This document shows, piece after piece, positions 1 to 7,526 of a stretch of DNA of 14,323 bases. The position numbers and the translations under genes are program-made. The stretch spans positions 1-14,323 of the forward strand of contig CALGNW010000065.1 in assembly GCA_937958345.1 (NCBI GenBank). The letters run 5' to 3'. Origin of the DNA: an uncultured Neomegalonema sp. (GTDB lineage: Bacteria > Pseudomonadota > Alphaproteobacteria > Rhodobacterales > Rhodobacteraceae). The number at the start of each line of letters is the position of its first letter. Positions within the stretch are counted from its first letter, which is position 1. Under the pieces are notes generated by a model, which saw nothing but the letters and a program-made list of their open reading frames with translations, did not search any database and was not told where the DNA came from.

Positions 1-40
1 GCTCCATATCTTGATCCATGTGTAACGCGCCCAAATCGAA

Positions 41-1756
41 ATGAAACCCTTCGCCGATCTTCTGGAGGCTCTGGTCCTCACGCCCTCGCGCAATGCGAAG
101 CTGGCGCTGTTGACGCGGTATTTCCAAACCGCACCCGACCCGGATCGCGGCTGGGCACTGGCCAGCGTCGCCGGATCGCTCGACCTGCGCAATGCCACCG
201 CCTCAGGCTTGCGAACCATGGTGGAAGAGCGCGTTGATCCCGCTCTCTTTCGGCTGTCTTATGACTATGTCGGCGATCTTGCGGAAACCGTTGCGCTCAT
301 CTGGCCTCCCGCCGAACCATCCGCACCCTTGCGCCTTTCCGATGTGGTTGAGACCCTGCAAAGCGCAACGCGCCCCCAAGCGCAAAAGCACATTGCCGGA
401 TGGCTCGACCGCCTCAATGCGTCAGAGCGTCTGGCACTGATCAAGCTGGCAACCGGAGGCTTGCGTGTTGGCGTCTCAGAGCGCAATGCGAAAACCGCCC
501 TCGCCGCCATGCGCGCCGACCCTGAGGCCACCCTGTCTCAGATCGAGGAAATGTGGCACGGGTTAGAGCCGCCCTACACCGCGCTGTTCGCATGGCTGGA
601 TGGCAGCGCCCCGATGCCCCAAGTCGATTTGCGCCTCGCCTTTCGCCCGGTCATGCTCGCGCATCCCTTGGATAGCGGGCTGTATTCCGCCGAAGAACGC
701 AAAGCCGGATTACACGAACAGGAAGACTCCGCGACATGGACCCTCGAACGCTTGAACGCCAAGCTTGATCCCGCCGATTACAGCGCCGAGTGGAAATGGG
801 ACGGCATCCGCGTACAGGCAATATCGCTCGACGCCGAACGCCGACTCTATACCAGAATGGGCGAAGACATCAGCGCCAGCTTCCCCGACGTCATCGCCAA
901 TATGACCTTTCAGGGTGTGGTGGACGGAGAGCTTCTCGTCGCCCGACCCGGCGATACGGCCCTGACCATCGCACCCTTTGCCGACCTGCAAAAACGGCTG
1001 GGCCGCAAATCTCCCGGCGCAAAAACCCTGCGCGATAATCCCGCACATATCCGGCTCTACGATCTGCTGCATGATGGCACAGAAGACATCCGCAGCGCGC
1101 CCTTCCAAGATCGGCGAGCGCGGCTCGACGCTTGGTTTGCAGAGCAGCCAGTCCTCGACGGCGTCGATCTCTCGCCCCTCGTTCCCTTCGACACATGGGA
1201 AGCTCTCGCCGCTCTGCGCGCCACCTCGCGCGATGCAGGGGAAGAGGGCTTGATGCTCAAACGCCTCGACTCATCTTACGTCGGCGGTCGCCCGACCGGG
1301 CCATGGTGGAAGTGGAAACGCGATCCCCTCTCTGCCGATTGTGTGGTGATGTACGCCCAGCGCGGCCACGGCAAACGCTCGTCTTATTATTCCGATTTTA
1401 CCTTCGGCTGTTGGCGCGACGGTCCCGATGGCACTGAACTCACCCCTGTCGGCAAAGCCTATTCAGGCTTCACCGATAAAGAGTTGGTTAAGCTGGATAA
1501 ATGGGTTCGCGATAACACAACCGAACGCTTCGGCCCGGTACGCGCCGTGAAACGCGGTTTGGTATTCGAGGTCAGCTTCGACGCCGTACAACGCTCGACC
1601 CGCCATAAAAGCGGCATCGCCATGCGCTTTCCGCGCATCAAGCGCATCCGATGGGATAAGCCCGTTCATGAGGCAGACCGCCTGAGCGCACTCGAGGCTT
1701 TGATCTTTGACGGGACCGGAAAAGACACCGACAGTCACACTGCGGCAAAAAGTTAA
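41..1756 (+). CDS. ATP-dependent DNA ligase (ligase-associated DNA-repair type)
   Basis: Seals nicks in duplex DNA using ATP through a covalent lysyl-AMP intermediate; cytoplasmic and monomeric in this family. The 571 residues carry an N-terminal DNA-binding domain (about 1-200), an adenylation domain (about 205-425) and a C-terminal OB fold (about 430-540). Visible motifs in order: motif I KWDGIR with nucleophile Lys252, motif III RMGEDIS (272-278), motif IIIa DGELL (295-299), motif IV EEGLMLKR (401-408), motif V WKWKR (423-427), and motif VI RFPRIKRIR (529-537). The N-terminus MKPFADLLEALVLTPSRNAK is typical of alphaproteobacterial members, which supports this ATG although no clear Shine-Dalgarno precedes it. 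In relatives it is usually preceded by an MBL-fold exonuclease gene and followed by an Lhr-type helicase. Bases 1-25 could be the end of such an upstream gene (a frame stops with TAA at 23-25), but no helicase follows here. Family confident; the role in damage repair is inferred. Confidence 0.95.
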   Translation: MKPFADLLEALVLTPSRNAKLALLTRYFQTAPDPDRGWALASVAGSLDLRNATASGLRTMVEERVDPALFRLSYDYVGDLAETVALIWPPAEPSAPLRLSDVVETLQSATRPQAQKHIAGWLDRLNASERLALIKLATGGLRVGVSERNAKTALAAMRADPEATLSQIEEMWHGLEPPYTALFAWLDGSAPMPQVDLRLAFRPVMLAHPLDSGLYSAEERKAGLHEQEDSATWTLERLNAKLDPADYSAEWKWDGIRVQAISLDAERRLYTRMGEDISASFPDVIANMTFQGVVDGELLVARPGDTALTIAPFADLQKRLGRKSPGAKTLRDNPAHIRLYDLLHDGTEDIRSAPFQDRRARLDAWFAEQPVLDGVDLSPLVPFDTWEALAALRATSRDAGEEGLMLKRLDSSYVGGRPTGPWWKWKRDPLSADCVVMYAQRGHGKRSSYYSDFTFGCWRDGPDGTELTPVGKAYSGFTDKELVKLDKWVRDNTTERFGPVRAVKRGLVFEVSFDAVQRSTRHKSGIAMRFPRIKRIRWDKPVHEADRLSALEALIFDGTGKDTDSHTAAKS

Positions 1757-1827
1757 CAGCGCCTGCCGGAGGTCAGGACAGGTTCGACGCACGCGTGGTA
1801 GGATCGCAGGCAAGGGGGAACCGTGCC

Positions 1828-2493
1828 ATGAAATACATCGCACTCGTGCTTGCTCTGTTTGCGCTGCCCGCCCATGCGCAGCAGGGCGCACCGATAAATG
1901 TGCCGACTAAGGGCGGCACGATGACCATCAATCTGCTGGGGCTGATTACATCAGAGTCGATGGCTGAAGTCGTCCGCACCGCACAGGATGCCGTGCTGAC
2001 AGGGGTCGAAGAGATTCAAATTCAGATCAGTTCGGGCGGTGGCAAAGTCTATGCCGCGCGGTTTGCCGTGAACGCTCTGGCTGCGCTGCCGATCAAGGTA
2101 ACCACCGTCGCCATGTCGGATGTTTCCAGTTCCGCCGTCGCTCTCTTCTGTGCGGGCGAGGAACGGTATGTAGCCCCCGGCGCGACCGTCTATCTGCATC
2201 AGCTCACCCGCTTTGCGGAACGCTCGATGAAGACGGCATCGGCTCAGGAACGCGAGGACCGGATCGTGCAAGGCTGGTATAATGGCATGCTGGAAAATTG
2301 CCTCGCCAAGCCGGAATTCATGAAAGAGCTGCGCTCTTATGAAGAGCGTGACATGATTCTCGATGATGTCGATATCAGGCGTCTCGGGATGGCCAATGCT
2401 GATTTTCCCGACCTGCGCACGAAGAAATACTTTGGCCGGGCCATTAATATCGTTCCGCGCCATTATTCCTCGGGGCAGGACGGTCGTCGTTAG
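1828..2493 (+). CDS. Exported ClpP-fold serine protease-like protein
   Basis: A 221-residue protein with a clear signal peptide (MKYIALVLALFALPAHAQQ, likely cut after AHA) and a ClpP/crotonase-like domain. Three ClpP signatures occur in order. ISSGGG (68-72) resembles the oxyanion loop. VSSSAVAL (99-106) places Ser102 where ClpP has its nucleophile. VYLHQ (121-125) places His124 at the catalytic histidine, and YEERDMILDD (171-180) places Asp175 in the TERD position that holds the ClpP catalytic Asp. All three triad positions are therefore filled. The start is ATG 1828, preceded by an AAGGGGGAA ribosome site with a 7-nt spacer; an upstream in-frame GTG at 1795 lacks this and would bury the signal peptide. 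ClpP normally works in the cytoplasm with ATPase partners, so an exported version must act alone or with other partners. Substrate unknown. The gene follows the ligase by 71 bp and precedes alkB by 21 bp. Confidence 0.8.
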   Translation: MKYIALVLALFALPAHAQQGAPINVPTKGGTMTINLLGLITSESMAEVVRTAQDAVLTGVEEIQIQISSGGGKVYAARFAVNALAALPIKVTTVAMSDVSSSAVALFCAGEERYVAPGATVYLHQLTRFAERSMKTASAQEREDRIVQGWYNGMLENCLAKPEFMKELRSYEERDMILDDVDIRRLGMANADFPDLRTKKYFGRAINIVPRHYSSGQDGRR

Positions 2494-2514
2494 ATTTTCA
2501 GTAAAGGCATCGCC

Positions 2515-3147
2515 GTGGCCGCCCAAGACCCTCTCTTTCCGGAAAGTGCTGTTATCCATGGCGTGACGGTCAGGCGTGCCGCGCTGACAGGCACTGAACA
2601 GGCGGATTTGCTGGGCGAAATTCAGGATATTGCGCGGGTTTCGCGCCCGTTTTCCCTGATGACGGGGTGGGGCAAGCCCATGTCGGTTAAGATGACGGCG
2701 GCGGGGCGATTCTGTTGGTTTTCGGACCGCAGGGGATACCGGTATATCGAGGCTCACCCCGAGACAAACGCAGCGTTTCCGCCGATTCCGGCGCTTGCCT
2801 TGGCGGTTTGGTCTCAGTTTGAAACCCGTGTGCCGCCCGACTGCTGTCTCATCAACTACTATGGCGAGGGGGCGCGGATGGGGTTGCATCAGGATCGGGA
2901 CGAGGCGGATTTCGGCTATCCTGTTGTTTCTATTAGCCTTGGAGACCCCGCCCTGTTTCGTATCGGCGGGATCGAGCGCAAGGACCCGACGCGCAGCTTT
3001 TGGCTCGAAAGCGGAGATGCTATGGTATTACAAGGGGATAACCGCTTGGCCTTCCACGGGATCGACCGGATCAAGTTCGGCGGGAGCGGCCTTTTGCCCA
3101 AGGGTGGCCGCCTGAACCTGACATTGCGGAGGGTTGCCGAAGCGTAA
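2515..3147 (+). CDS. alkB: AlkB-type Fe(II)/2-oxoglutarate DNA dealkylase
   Basis: Oxidatively removes methyl and small alkyl groups from N1-adenine and N3-cytosine lesions, using Fe(II), O2 and 2-oxoglutarate. The 210-residue length is that of bacterial AlkB. Iron ligands are visible as HxD (His125, Asp127 in GLHQDRDE) and distal His181 (AFHGIDR). The family signature RxNxTxR is exact, with Arg199, Asn201, Thr203 and Arg205; the first Arg binds 2-oxoglutarate in AlkB. The substrate-lid region holds INYYGEGARMG (113-123). The start is GTG 2515; no in-frame ATG lies near the N-terminus, and the ribosome site (AAAGG about 8 nt upstream) is weak, so translation may be coupled to the ClpP-like gene, which ends 21 bp before. 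Together with the upstream ligase it makes this a DNA-repair-flavoured strand. It converges with hisI across an 8-bp gap. Confidence 0.95.
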   Translation: MAAQDPLFPESAVIHGVTVRRAALTGTEQADLLGEIQDIARVSRPFSLMTGWGKPMSVKMTAAGRFCWFSDRRGYRYIEAHPETNAAFPPIPALALAVWSQFETRVPPDCCLINYYGEGARMGLHQDRDEADFGYPVVSISLGDPALFRIGGIERKDPTRSFWLESGDAMVLQGDNRLAFHGIDRIKFGGSGLLPKGGRLNLTLRRVAEA

Positions 3148-3155
3148 CCCTCTGA

Positions 3156-3512
3156 TTATAAATCAATTTCCCTCTCGCCGGCACGGTCCGCCGCCGTGTA
3201 AAAACAGCTACGACGGCCAGTATGGCAGGCCGGACCCTTCTGATCGACGCGCAGCAGCAGGCAGTCCCGGTCGCAATCGACGCGCATTTCGATCAACTCC
3301 TGAGTGTGCCCTGAGGTATCGCCTTTGCGCCAGAACTCACCCCGAGAGCGCGACCAGTACACCACACGCCCTTGCTTTAGCGTCTCTTTTACGCTTTCCG
3401 CATTCATCCATGCCAGCATCAGCACTTCACCTGTGTCATGCTGCTGGGCAATCGCAGGCAACAGCCCCTGATCGTTAAAGGTGAGTGATTTCGGATCGAA
3501 CGGAACGGTCAT
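3156..3512 (-). CDS. hisI: Phosphoribosyl-AMP cyclohydrolase
   Basis: Opens the adenine ring of phosphoribosyl-AMP, the third step of histidine biosynthesis; a cytoplasmic zinc enzyme. The 118-residue protein is the stand-alone HisI form with no fused HisE pyrophosphohydrolase domain. Signatures are VYWSRSRGEFWRKGDTSGH (51-69), the acidic cluster DCDRD (79-83), and QKGPACHTGRRSCFY (91-105). Cys80, Cys96 and Cys103 have the 16- and 7-residue spacing of the family's three zinc-binding cysteines. It stands alone, not with other his genes, divergent from an IscU-like gene across an 85-bp gap; a hisI next to this scaffold-like gene is, from memory, a recurrent alphaproteobacterial arrangement. ATG 3512 has only a poor ribosome site (GAGCAAG). 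Confidence 0.96.
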   Translation of the reverse strand: MTVPFDPKSLTFNDQGLLPAIAQQHDTGEVLMLAWMNAESVKETLKQGRVVYWSRSRGEFWRKGDTSGHTQELIEMRVDCDRDCLLLRVDQKGPACHTGRRSCFYTAADRAGEREIDL

Positions 3513-3525
3513 AGGCTTGCTCGGC

Positions 3526-3554
3526 TTTCACATTTGGCGGCTAGGCGCTATATT
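3526..3554 (+). promoter_or_regulatory. Possible promoter of the IscU-like gene
   Basis: The 85-bp divergent gap between hisI and the IscU-like gene must hold promoters in both directions. TATATT at 3549-3554 is a good -10 match, with a poor -35 (TTTCAC, 3526-3531) 17 bp upstream. No operator-like palindrome is seen. Low confidence because the -35 is weak. Confidence 0.25.
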
Positions 3555-3597
3555 GCATTGTCTGGCGGTCGGCGCGACTGCAACAAGGGGATGGGCG

Positions 3598-4047
3598 ATG
3601 GTTGACCTTATCAGTTTGTATTCAAAGAGAATTTTGGCACTCGCGGCTGACATTCCGCACACGGACCGTCTGGCCGAACCCGATGCCACCGCGACCAAGC
3701 GGTCCCCCCTCTGCGGGTCGATGATTACCGTTGACGTTAACGTCCATAGAGGTCGAATTACCCAATTCGGTCAAGATGTTAAGGCCTGCGCTCTGGGTCA
3801 GGCGGCGGCGGCTGTGCTGGGCGAACACGCGGTGGGACTCAGTCTGGACGAGGCCCGTGCGGTCCGCGAGGACCTGCGCGCCATGCTCAAAGAAGGTGCA
3901 TCTCCCCCCGACGGCCTGTTCGAAAAGCTGAAATTGCTAGAGCCTGCAAGGGATTACAAGAACCGGCACGCGTCGATTATGCTGGCTTACGACGCCACAG
4001 TCGAGGCGATGGAATCAATCGGGGCACAGCTTTGCGCCGACGGTTAA
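3598..4047 (+). CDS. IscU/NifU-like Fe-S cluster assembly scaffold family protein lacking the third cysteine
   Basis: A 149-residue member of the IscU/SufU/NifU-N fold, which builds Fe-S clusters on three conserved cysteines in the cytoplasm. Cys39 lies in SPLCGS (IscU has NPxCGD) and Cys64 in VKACALGQAAAAV (IscU has GCGSAIASSS). The third cysteine, in IscU's KLHCS motif, is replaced by alanine in NRHAS (Ala125), and the Asp beside the first cysteine is Ser41. The protein is thus a divergent subfamily widespread in alphaproteobacteria rather than a canonical scaffold; whether it carries a cluster is uncertain. The start is ATG 3598, with AAGGGG 7 nt upstream; an upstream in-frame start at 3481 would overlap hisI antisense. 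No iscS, hscA or suf genes are nearby. Confidence 0.85.
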   Translation: MVDLISLYSKRILALAADIPHTDRLAEPDATATKRSPLCGSMITVDVNVHRGRITQFGQDVKACALGQAAAAVLGEHAVGLSLDEARAVREDLRAMLKEGASPPDGLFEKLKLLEPARDYKNRHASIMLAYDATVEAMESIGAQLCADG

Positions 4048-4054
4048 GGCCCGG

Positions 4055-4117
4055 GCAAAACTCTTCAACGCCGTGGCAAAACTCTCGAAAACCCGCGCAA
4101 AACTCTGAAAATGTCTC
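4055..4117. repeat. Three 21-bp direct repeats with core gcaaaactct
   Basis: The 10-mer gcaaaactct starts at 4055, 4076 and 4097, so copies are spaced exactly 21 bp apart; flanks are imperfectly conserved and a fourth position (from 4118) is degenerate. The array lies in the 110-bp gap between the convergent IscU-like and asparaginase genes. On the minus strand one frame reads SFARVFE-SFATALK-SFARALT, a heptad pattern, but that frame overlaps the asparaginase out of phase and is probably not translated. Confidence 0.8.
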
Positions 4118-4157
4118 TCAACTTTTCTGAATCGCCCGTCCGAACGCCGCAAAACCC

Positions 4158-5141
4158 CTAAATCACCACCCGCCGCGTGCCGACGACCTCGCCGTTGAAA
4201 TTGGCGATGTCGGTCCCGAGGTAGTGCCGCGCGGTCGGATGGTCCGCGTCCAAGACGCCCACCCGCACCATCAGCGCGGCGCACAGCGACTCGCTTGCCG
4301 CCGTGTTGCCGTCATCGACTTTCAGACAAAACCCCAGACCCTTCTCGGGGCAGATGCCGGTGAAGACGCCGTCGGCTCCGGTCTTGACCACCGCGCGTCC
4401 GCCGCTGGCGCGGGTCAGCGCCAGACAGGCGCGCCCTTCGCCCGACACCAGTTCGGGATGCGCCGCCATTGCCGCGACCAGCGCGCCTGCCGCCGCGCCG
4501 CGCGCGCCGCCAAACACCTCGGGCTTGGCGAATTTGGCCATCGCCCCGGCAATGCCCGACAGCGACGCGGCAAAGTTCGGGGCCGAACATCCGTCAATCC
4601 CGAACAGCAGAGGCAACTCGGTTCCGGTCACATCGGCAAAGGCATCGGCCACCGCCTTTTGCACCGGCGCATCCGGCGTCAGATACCCATCGGGCGCCGC
4701 GCCGATATGGCGGGCGAGGGTCAGAAATCCGGCATGCTTTCCCGAACAGTTGTTCAGCACCCGCGTTGCCGTCCGGTCCTTTGCCTTCACGGCGGGGTCG
4801 CGCGGCGGCTGCGGTCCGCACAGCAAATGATCGGGCGACAGGCCCAGCGCGCCCAGCCACGCCTCCACCGCGTCGGTATGAATCGCCGCCCCCTGATGCG
4901 AGGCGCAGGCCAGCGCGAGGTGCGATGGCCTCAGGTTTGCCGCCGCCGCCGCACCCGACTCGATCAACGGCAGCGCCTGAATCATTTTGATGGACGAGCG
5001 CGGCAGGATCGCGGCCCCGGCATCGCCCCACGCCTCGACGATATCGCCGGACGGTGTACAGATCGCGGCGGCGGCGCGGTGGCGGTTTTCGGTCATCGGC
5101 CCGCGCGTTGTTTCGACCAGGATCGGATTCGTCACGGACAC
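4158..5141 (-). CDS. Class 3 (rhizobial-type) L-asparaginase
   Basis: Predicted to hydrolyse L-asparagine to aspartate and ammonia. The 327-residue protein belongs to the Asparaginase_II family typified by Rhizobium etli ReAV, unrelated to the E. coli AnsA/AnsB enzymes. The two Ser-Lys tandems and the metal site of ReAV are present: Ser49 and Lys52 in PRSSIKMIQ, Ser81 in ACASHQG, Cys132 and Lys135 in NNCSGKHAG, Cys185 in GIDGCSAPN, and Lys253 in VVKTGADGVF. All catalytic and zinc positions known to me are kept, so the enzyme should be active. No signal peptide, so cytoplasmic. The start is GTG 5141, with GAGG only 3 nt upstream; a second in-frame GTG two codons later (5135) has a better 9-nt spacer and may be the true start. 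It is divergent from a 43-residue membrane protein gene across a 99-bp gap. Confidence 0.92.
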   Translation of the reverse strand: MSVTNPILVETTRGPMTENRHRAAAAICTPSGDIVEAWGDAGAAILPRSSIKMIQALPLIESGAAAAANLRPSHLALACASHQGAAIHTDAVEAWLGALGLSPDHLLCGPQPPRDPAVKAKDRTATRVLNNCSGKHAGFLTLARHIGAAPDGYLTPDAPVQKAVADAFADVTGTELPLLFGIDGCSAPNFAASLSGIAGAMAKFAKPEVFGGARGAAAGALVAAMAAHPELVSGEGRACLALTRASGGRAVVKTGADGVFTGICPEKGLGFCLKVDDGNTAASESLCAALMVRVGVLDADHPTARHYLGTDIANFNGEVVGTRRVVI

Positions 5142-5240
5142 TTACCTCGGGTTGGGGCTTGGACTCTTTTACGCCGGAAACGGCCAAACAGCACGGAACT
5201 ATCTTTACGCCTCGGGGGTTCATAGGCCGAGGAGAAGGTT

Positions 5241-5372
5241 ATGTCTAAACACACCGGAGCCGACCGCTCCGTTAAAAAAGAAAGCTATAACAGCAGTTCG
5301 GCTCCCGCCGTGTGGATCGTGGTGACGGCCAGTACGTTTCTGGTGGTGGTCGCCGTGATCGGAACTGTCTGA
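5241..5372 (+). CDS. Small single-span membrane protein, 43 residues
   Basis: A short frame from ATG 5241 to TGA 5372, preceded by a strong ribosome site (AGGAG at 5230-5234, 6-nt spacer, within AGGAGAAGG). The product has a hydrophilic, charged N-terminus (MSKHTGADRSVKKESYNSSS) and one hydrophobic helix (about 22-43, rich in Val and Ile) ending at the last residue, so it probably inserts N-in as a tail-anchored peptide. It is not recognised as a known family; it does not match the aa3-type oxidase subunit IV pattern. It ends 4 bp before the convergent gpsA stop and is divergent from the asparaginase. The near-perfect ribosome site and clean membrane segment are the case for it being real. 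Confidence 0.7.
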   Translation: MSKHTGADRSVKKESYNSSSAPAVWIVVTASTFLVVVAVIGTV

Positions 5373-5376
5373 CGCC

Positions 5377-6357
5377 TCACGCCTCCGCGCCCAGCGGGCG
5401 CGTCAACAACCGCTCGATTGCCGCATCCACGTCGATTTCGTCTGACAGGATAGCATGGACCGTCTCGCAAATCGGCATCTCGACGCCATGCCTGCGCGCC
5501 AGCGCGACCGCTGATCCGGCGGTGTGCGTGCCCTCGCTGACACCGATGGCATGTGTTGCGTCGGCGGGATTGCCCAACCGCAGACCGGCGGCAAAGTTCC
5601 GCGACCGGTCCGATCCGCAGGTCAGAACCAGATCGCCCATGCCCGACAAACCGGCCAGCGTCTCGGCCCGCGCGCCCAGTGCCAGCGCCAGCCGCGTCAT
5701 CTCGGCAGCTCCGCGCGCGACCAGTGCGGCCCGCGCACTTTCGCCCAGCTGGCGGGCGGCGACGATGCCGCACGCGATTGCCAGCACATTTTTGATCGCG
5801 CCGCCAACCTGCGCGCCGGTCACATCGTCGCTGGCATAGGGGCGGAAGCTTTGCGTGCCGAGGCGCTGTTGCAACGCGCCTGCCGCTGCCATATCAGGCG
5901 CGGCGATTGTCACCGCTGTCGGCAGGCCGCGCACGACATCGGCGGCAAAACTCGGGCCGGACAAGACCGCCATCGGGTTGTCCGAGACGGCGGCGGCGAT
6001 TTCGGTCGGCAAGGCTCCCGTACCGCGCTCTACCCCCTTCGAGCACATGACGACGGGCGCATCGGCACGCAGATGAGGGGACAGCATGGCCAGCGTGTCG
6101 CGCGTCGCCTGCACCGGACCCACACATAACACCGTGGCGGCACGGCGCAGGATCGCGGGATCAGCCGACGCTTCGATTCCGTCGCTCAGGGGAACGCCGG
6201 GCAGATAGGCGGATCGCCGCGTCAGATTGATCTCGTCCACGGCCCCCGCCCGCCGCGCCCACAACACCGTGGGAACACCGTTTGACGCATAAAGCTGCGC
6301 CAGCGCCACGCCCCAACTGCCGCCGCCGATCACGCCGATGATTTCTTCTTTGCTCAT
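5377..6357 (-). CDS. gpsA: Glycerol-3-phosphate dehydrogenase [NAD(P)+]
   Basis: Reduces dihydroxyacetone phosphate to sn-glycerol 3-phosphate, the backbone precursor of phospholipids; a cytoplasmic, usually dimeric enzyme. The 326 residues show an N-terminal Rossmann site GVIGGGSWG (8-16), the CSKGVE (105-110) and LSGPSFA (132-138) motifs, catalytic Lys189 in GGAIKN, and the C-terminal helical domain motifs SGMGDL (238-243) and SDRSRNF (249-255). Length and motif order are normal. The start codon overlaps the tsaD stop (ATGA, 6354-6357), so it is the second gene of a tsaD-gpsA operon with translational coupling. Its stop lies 4 bp from the convergent 43-residue gene. Confidence 0.97.
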   Translation of the reverse strand: MSKEEIIGVIGGGSWGVALAQLYASNGVPTVLWARRAGAVDEINLTRRSAYLPGVPLSDGIEASADPAILRRAATVLCVGPVQATRDTLAMLSPHLRADAPVVMCSKGVERGTGALPTEIAAAVSDNPMAVLSGPSFAADVVRGLPTAVTIAAPDMAAAGALQQRLGTQSFRPYASDDVTGAQVGGAIKNVLAIACGIVAARQLGESARAALVARGAAEMTRLALALGARAETLAGLSGMGDLVLTCGSDRSRNFAAGLRLGNPADATHAIGVSEGTHTAGSAVALARRHGVEMPICETVHAILSDEIDVDAAIERLLTRPLGAEA

Positions 6358-7454
6358 GCCTTCGCACCGCGCTTGCCGTATTTCGCAACCGGCGTTGCCG
6401 CCGTATCCAACGGCCAGCGCGGACGTGGCGCCAGGGTCAGACTGTCAGTATGCCCGCCCGCATACCGTTCCAGCCCCGCCCACGCAATCATCGCCGCGTT
6501 ATCTGTACACAACGACAGGGGCGGCGCGACCAGCGCAAACCCCTGCGCGCCGGCAACCGCATCCAATCCCGCCCGCACCGACTGGTTCGCCGCAACGCCT
6601 CCGGCCACGGCCAGCACAGGGGCGGCCACTTCGGGATGCGCCTCGCGGAACACCGCCATCGCCTTGCCCGTCACCCGTGTCAGCGCCTCGACACAGGCCG
6701 CCTGAAATCCTGCACACAGATCGGCCTGATCCTGCTCGCTGACCGGCCCTGCGGCGCGCAACCCGTCCAGCTTGACCCGCAACGCGGTCTTTAATCCCGA
6801 GAACGAAAAATCCAGACCCTTGCGCCCGATCAGCGCGCGCGGAAAATCAAACCGCGCCGCATCGCCGCCCGCCGCCTTACGCTCGACAGCCGGACCCCCC
6901 GGAAACCCGAGGCCCATCAGCTTCGCGGTTTTGTCGAAGGCCTCGCCCGGCGCATCATCCAGTGTTGTGCCCAACCGCGCGTATGCGCCGGGGCCGCTGA
7001 CACTCAACAACTGGCAATGCCCGCCCGACACCAGCAACAGCAAAAACGGATAGGCGACGCCGTCGGTCAGGCGCGCGGTCAGCGCATGCCCCTCCAGATG
7101 ATTGACCCCGACCAGCGGCTTGCCCGATCCGATCGCCAGTCCCTTGGCACAGGACACGCCCGAAATCAGTCCACCGATCAGCCCCGGCCCCGCCGTCACG
7201 GCAATCGCGTCCATATCGGCCAGACCCAGCCCTGCGGTGCGCAGCGCCTCTCGGACAGCGACATCCAGTTTTTCGGCATGGGCGCGCGCGGCAATCTCGG
7301 GAACCACGCCCCCGAACGCGCTGTGCAGGTCGGTCTGGTCATACACAATGCTCGACAAAATCTCGCCCGGCGGCGCATCGGCCACCCCGCGCACCACGGC
7401 GGCTGCGGTCTCGTCGCAACTCGATTCGATCCCAAGGACAGTGAAGGCTGTCAT
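6354..7454 (-). CDS. tsaD: tRNA N6-adenosine threonylcarbamoyltransferase
   Basis: Transfers the threonylcarbamoyl group from TC-AMP to A37 of tRNAs reading ANN codons (t6A), working with TsaB and TsaE in bacteria. The 366 residues have the ASKHA start GIESSCDET (8-16), the metal-binding HxxxH in NHLEGH (His119, His123), VSGGHCQL (142-149), the DDAPGEAFDK stretch (166-175), VAGGVAAN (283-290) and Asp318 in LCTDNAA. The Arg/Lys-rich tail (PVAKYGKRGAKA) is slightly longer than in E. coli. First gene of the tsaD-gpsA unit, divergent from hemC with 72 bp between starts. t6A modifies tRNA-Thr species, including the one encoded at 9262, though the proximity is probably chance. Confidence 0.97.
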   Translation of the reverse strand: MTAFTVLGIESSCDETAAAVVRGVADAPPGEILSSIVYDQTDLHSAFGGVVPEIAARAHAEKLDVAVREALRTAGLGLADMDAIAVTAGPGLIGGLISGVSCAKGLAIGSGKPLVGVNHLEGHALTARLTDGVAYPFLLLLVSGGHCQLLSVSGPGAYARLGTTLDDAPGEAFDKTAKLMGLGFPGGPAVERKAAGGDAARFDFPRALIGRKGLDFSFSGLKTALRVKLDGLRAAGPVSEQDQADLCAGFQAACVEALTRVTGKAMAVFREAHPEVAAPVLAVAGGVAANQSVRAGLDAVAGAQGFALVAPPLSLCTDNAAMIAWAGLERYAGGHTDSLTLAPRPRWPLDTAATPVAKYGKRGAKA

Positions 7455-7526
7455 CTCTGGTGTTCTTCCGTGGTCTGTGATTACGGTGTCTAATAAGTGT
7501 TACAGCCTAGCCCGCCGAGAGCCAAT

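Noticed and set aside
1951..2889. Minus-strand open frame of 312 codons across the ClpP-like and alkB genes
   Set aside because: Antisense to two genes with complete motif sets; composition is His/Arg-rich and no family is recognised.
4015..4284. 89-codon minus-strand frame that reads the 21-bp repeats as heptads
   Set aside because: It overlaps the asparaginase C-terminus out of phase and the first 60 residues are Arg-rich shadow sequence.
4224..5225. Long plus-strand open frame of 333 codons opposite the asparaginase
   Set aside because: Arg-rich, motif-free shadow produced by GC3 bias of the well-supported minus-strand gene.
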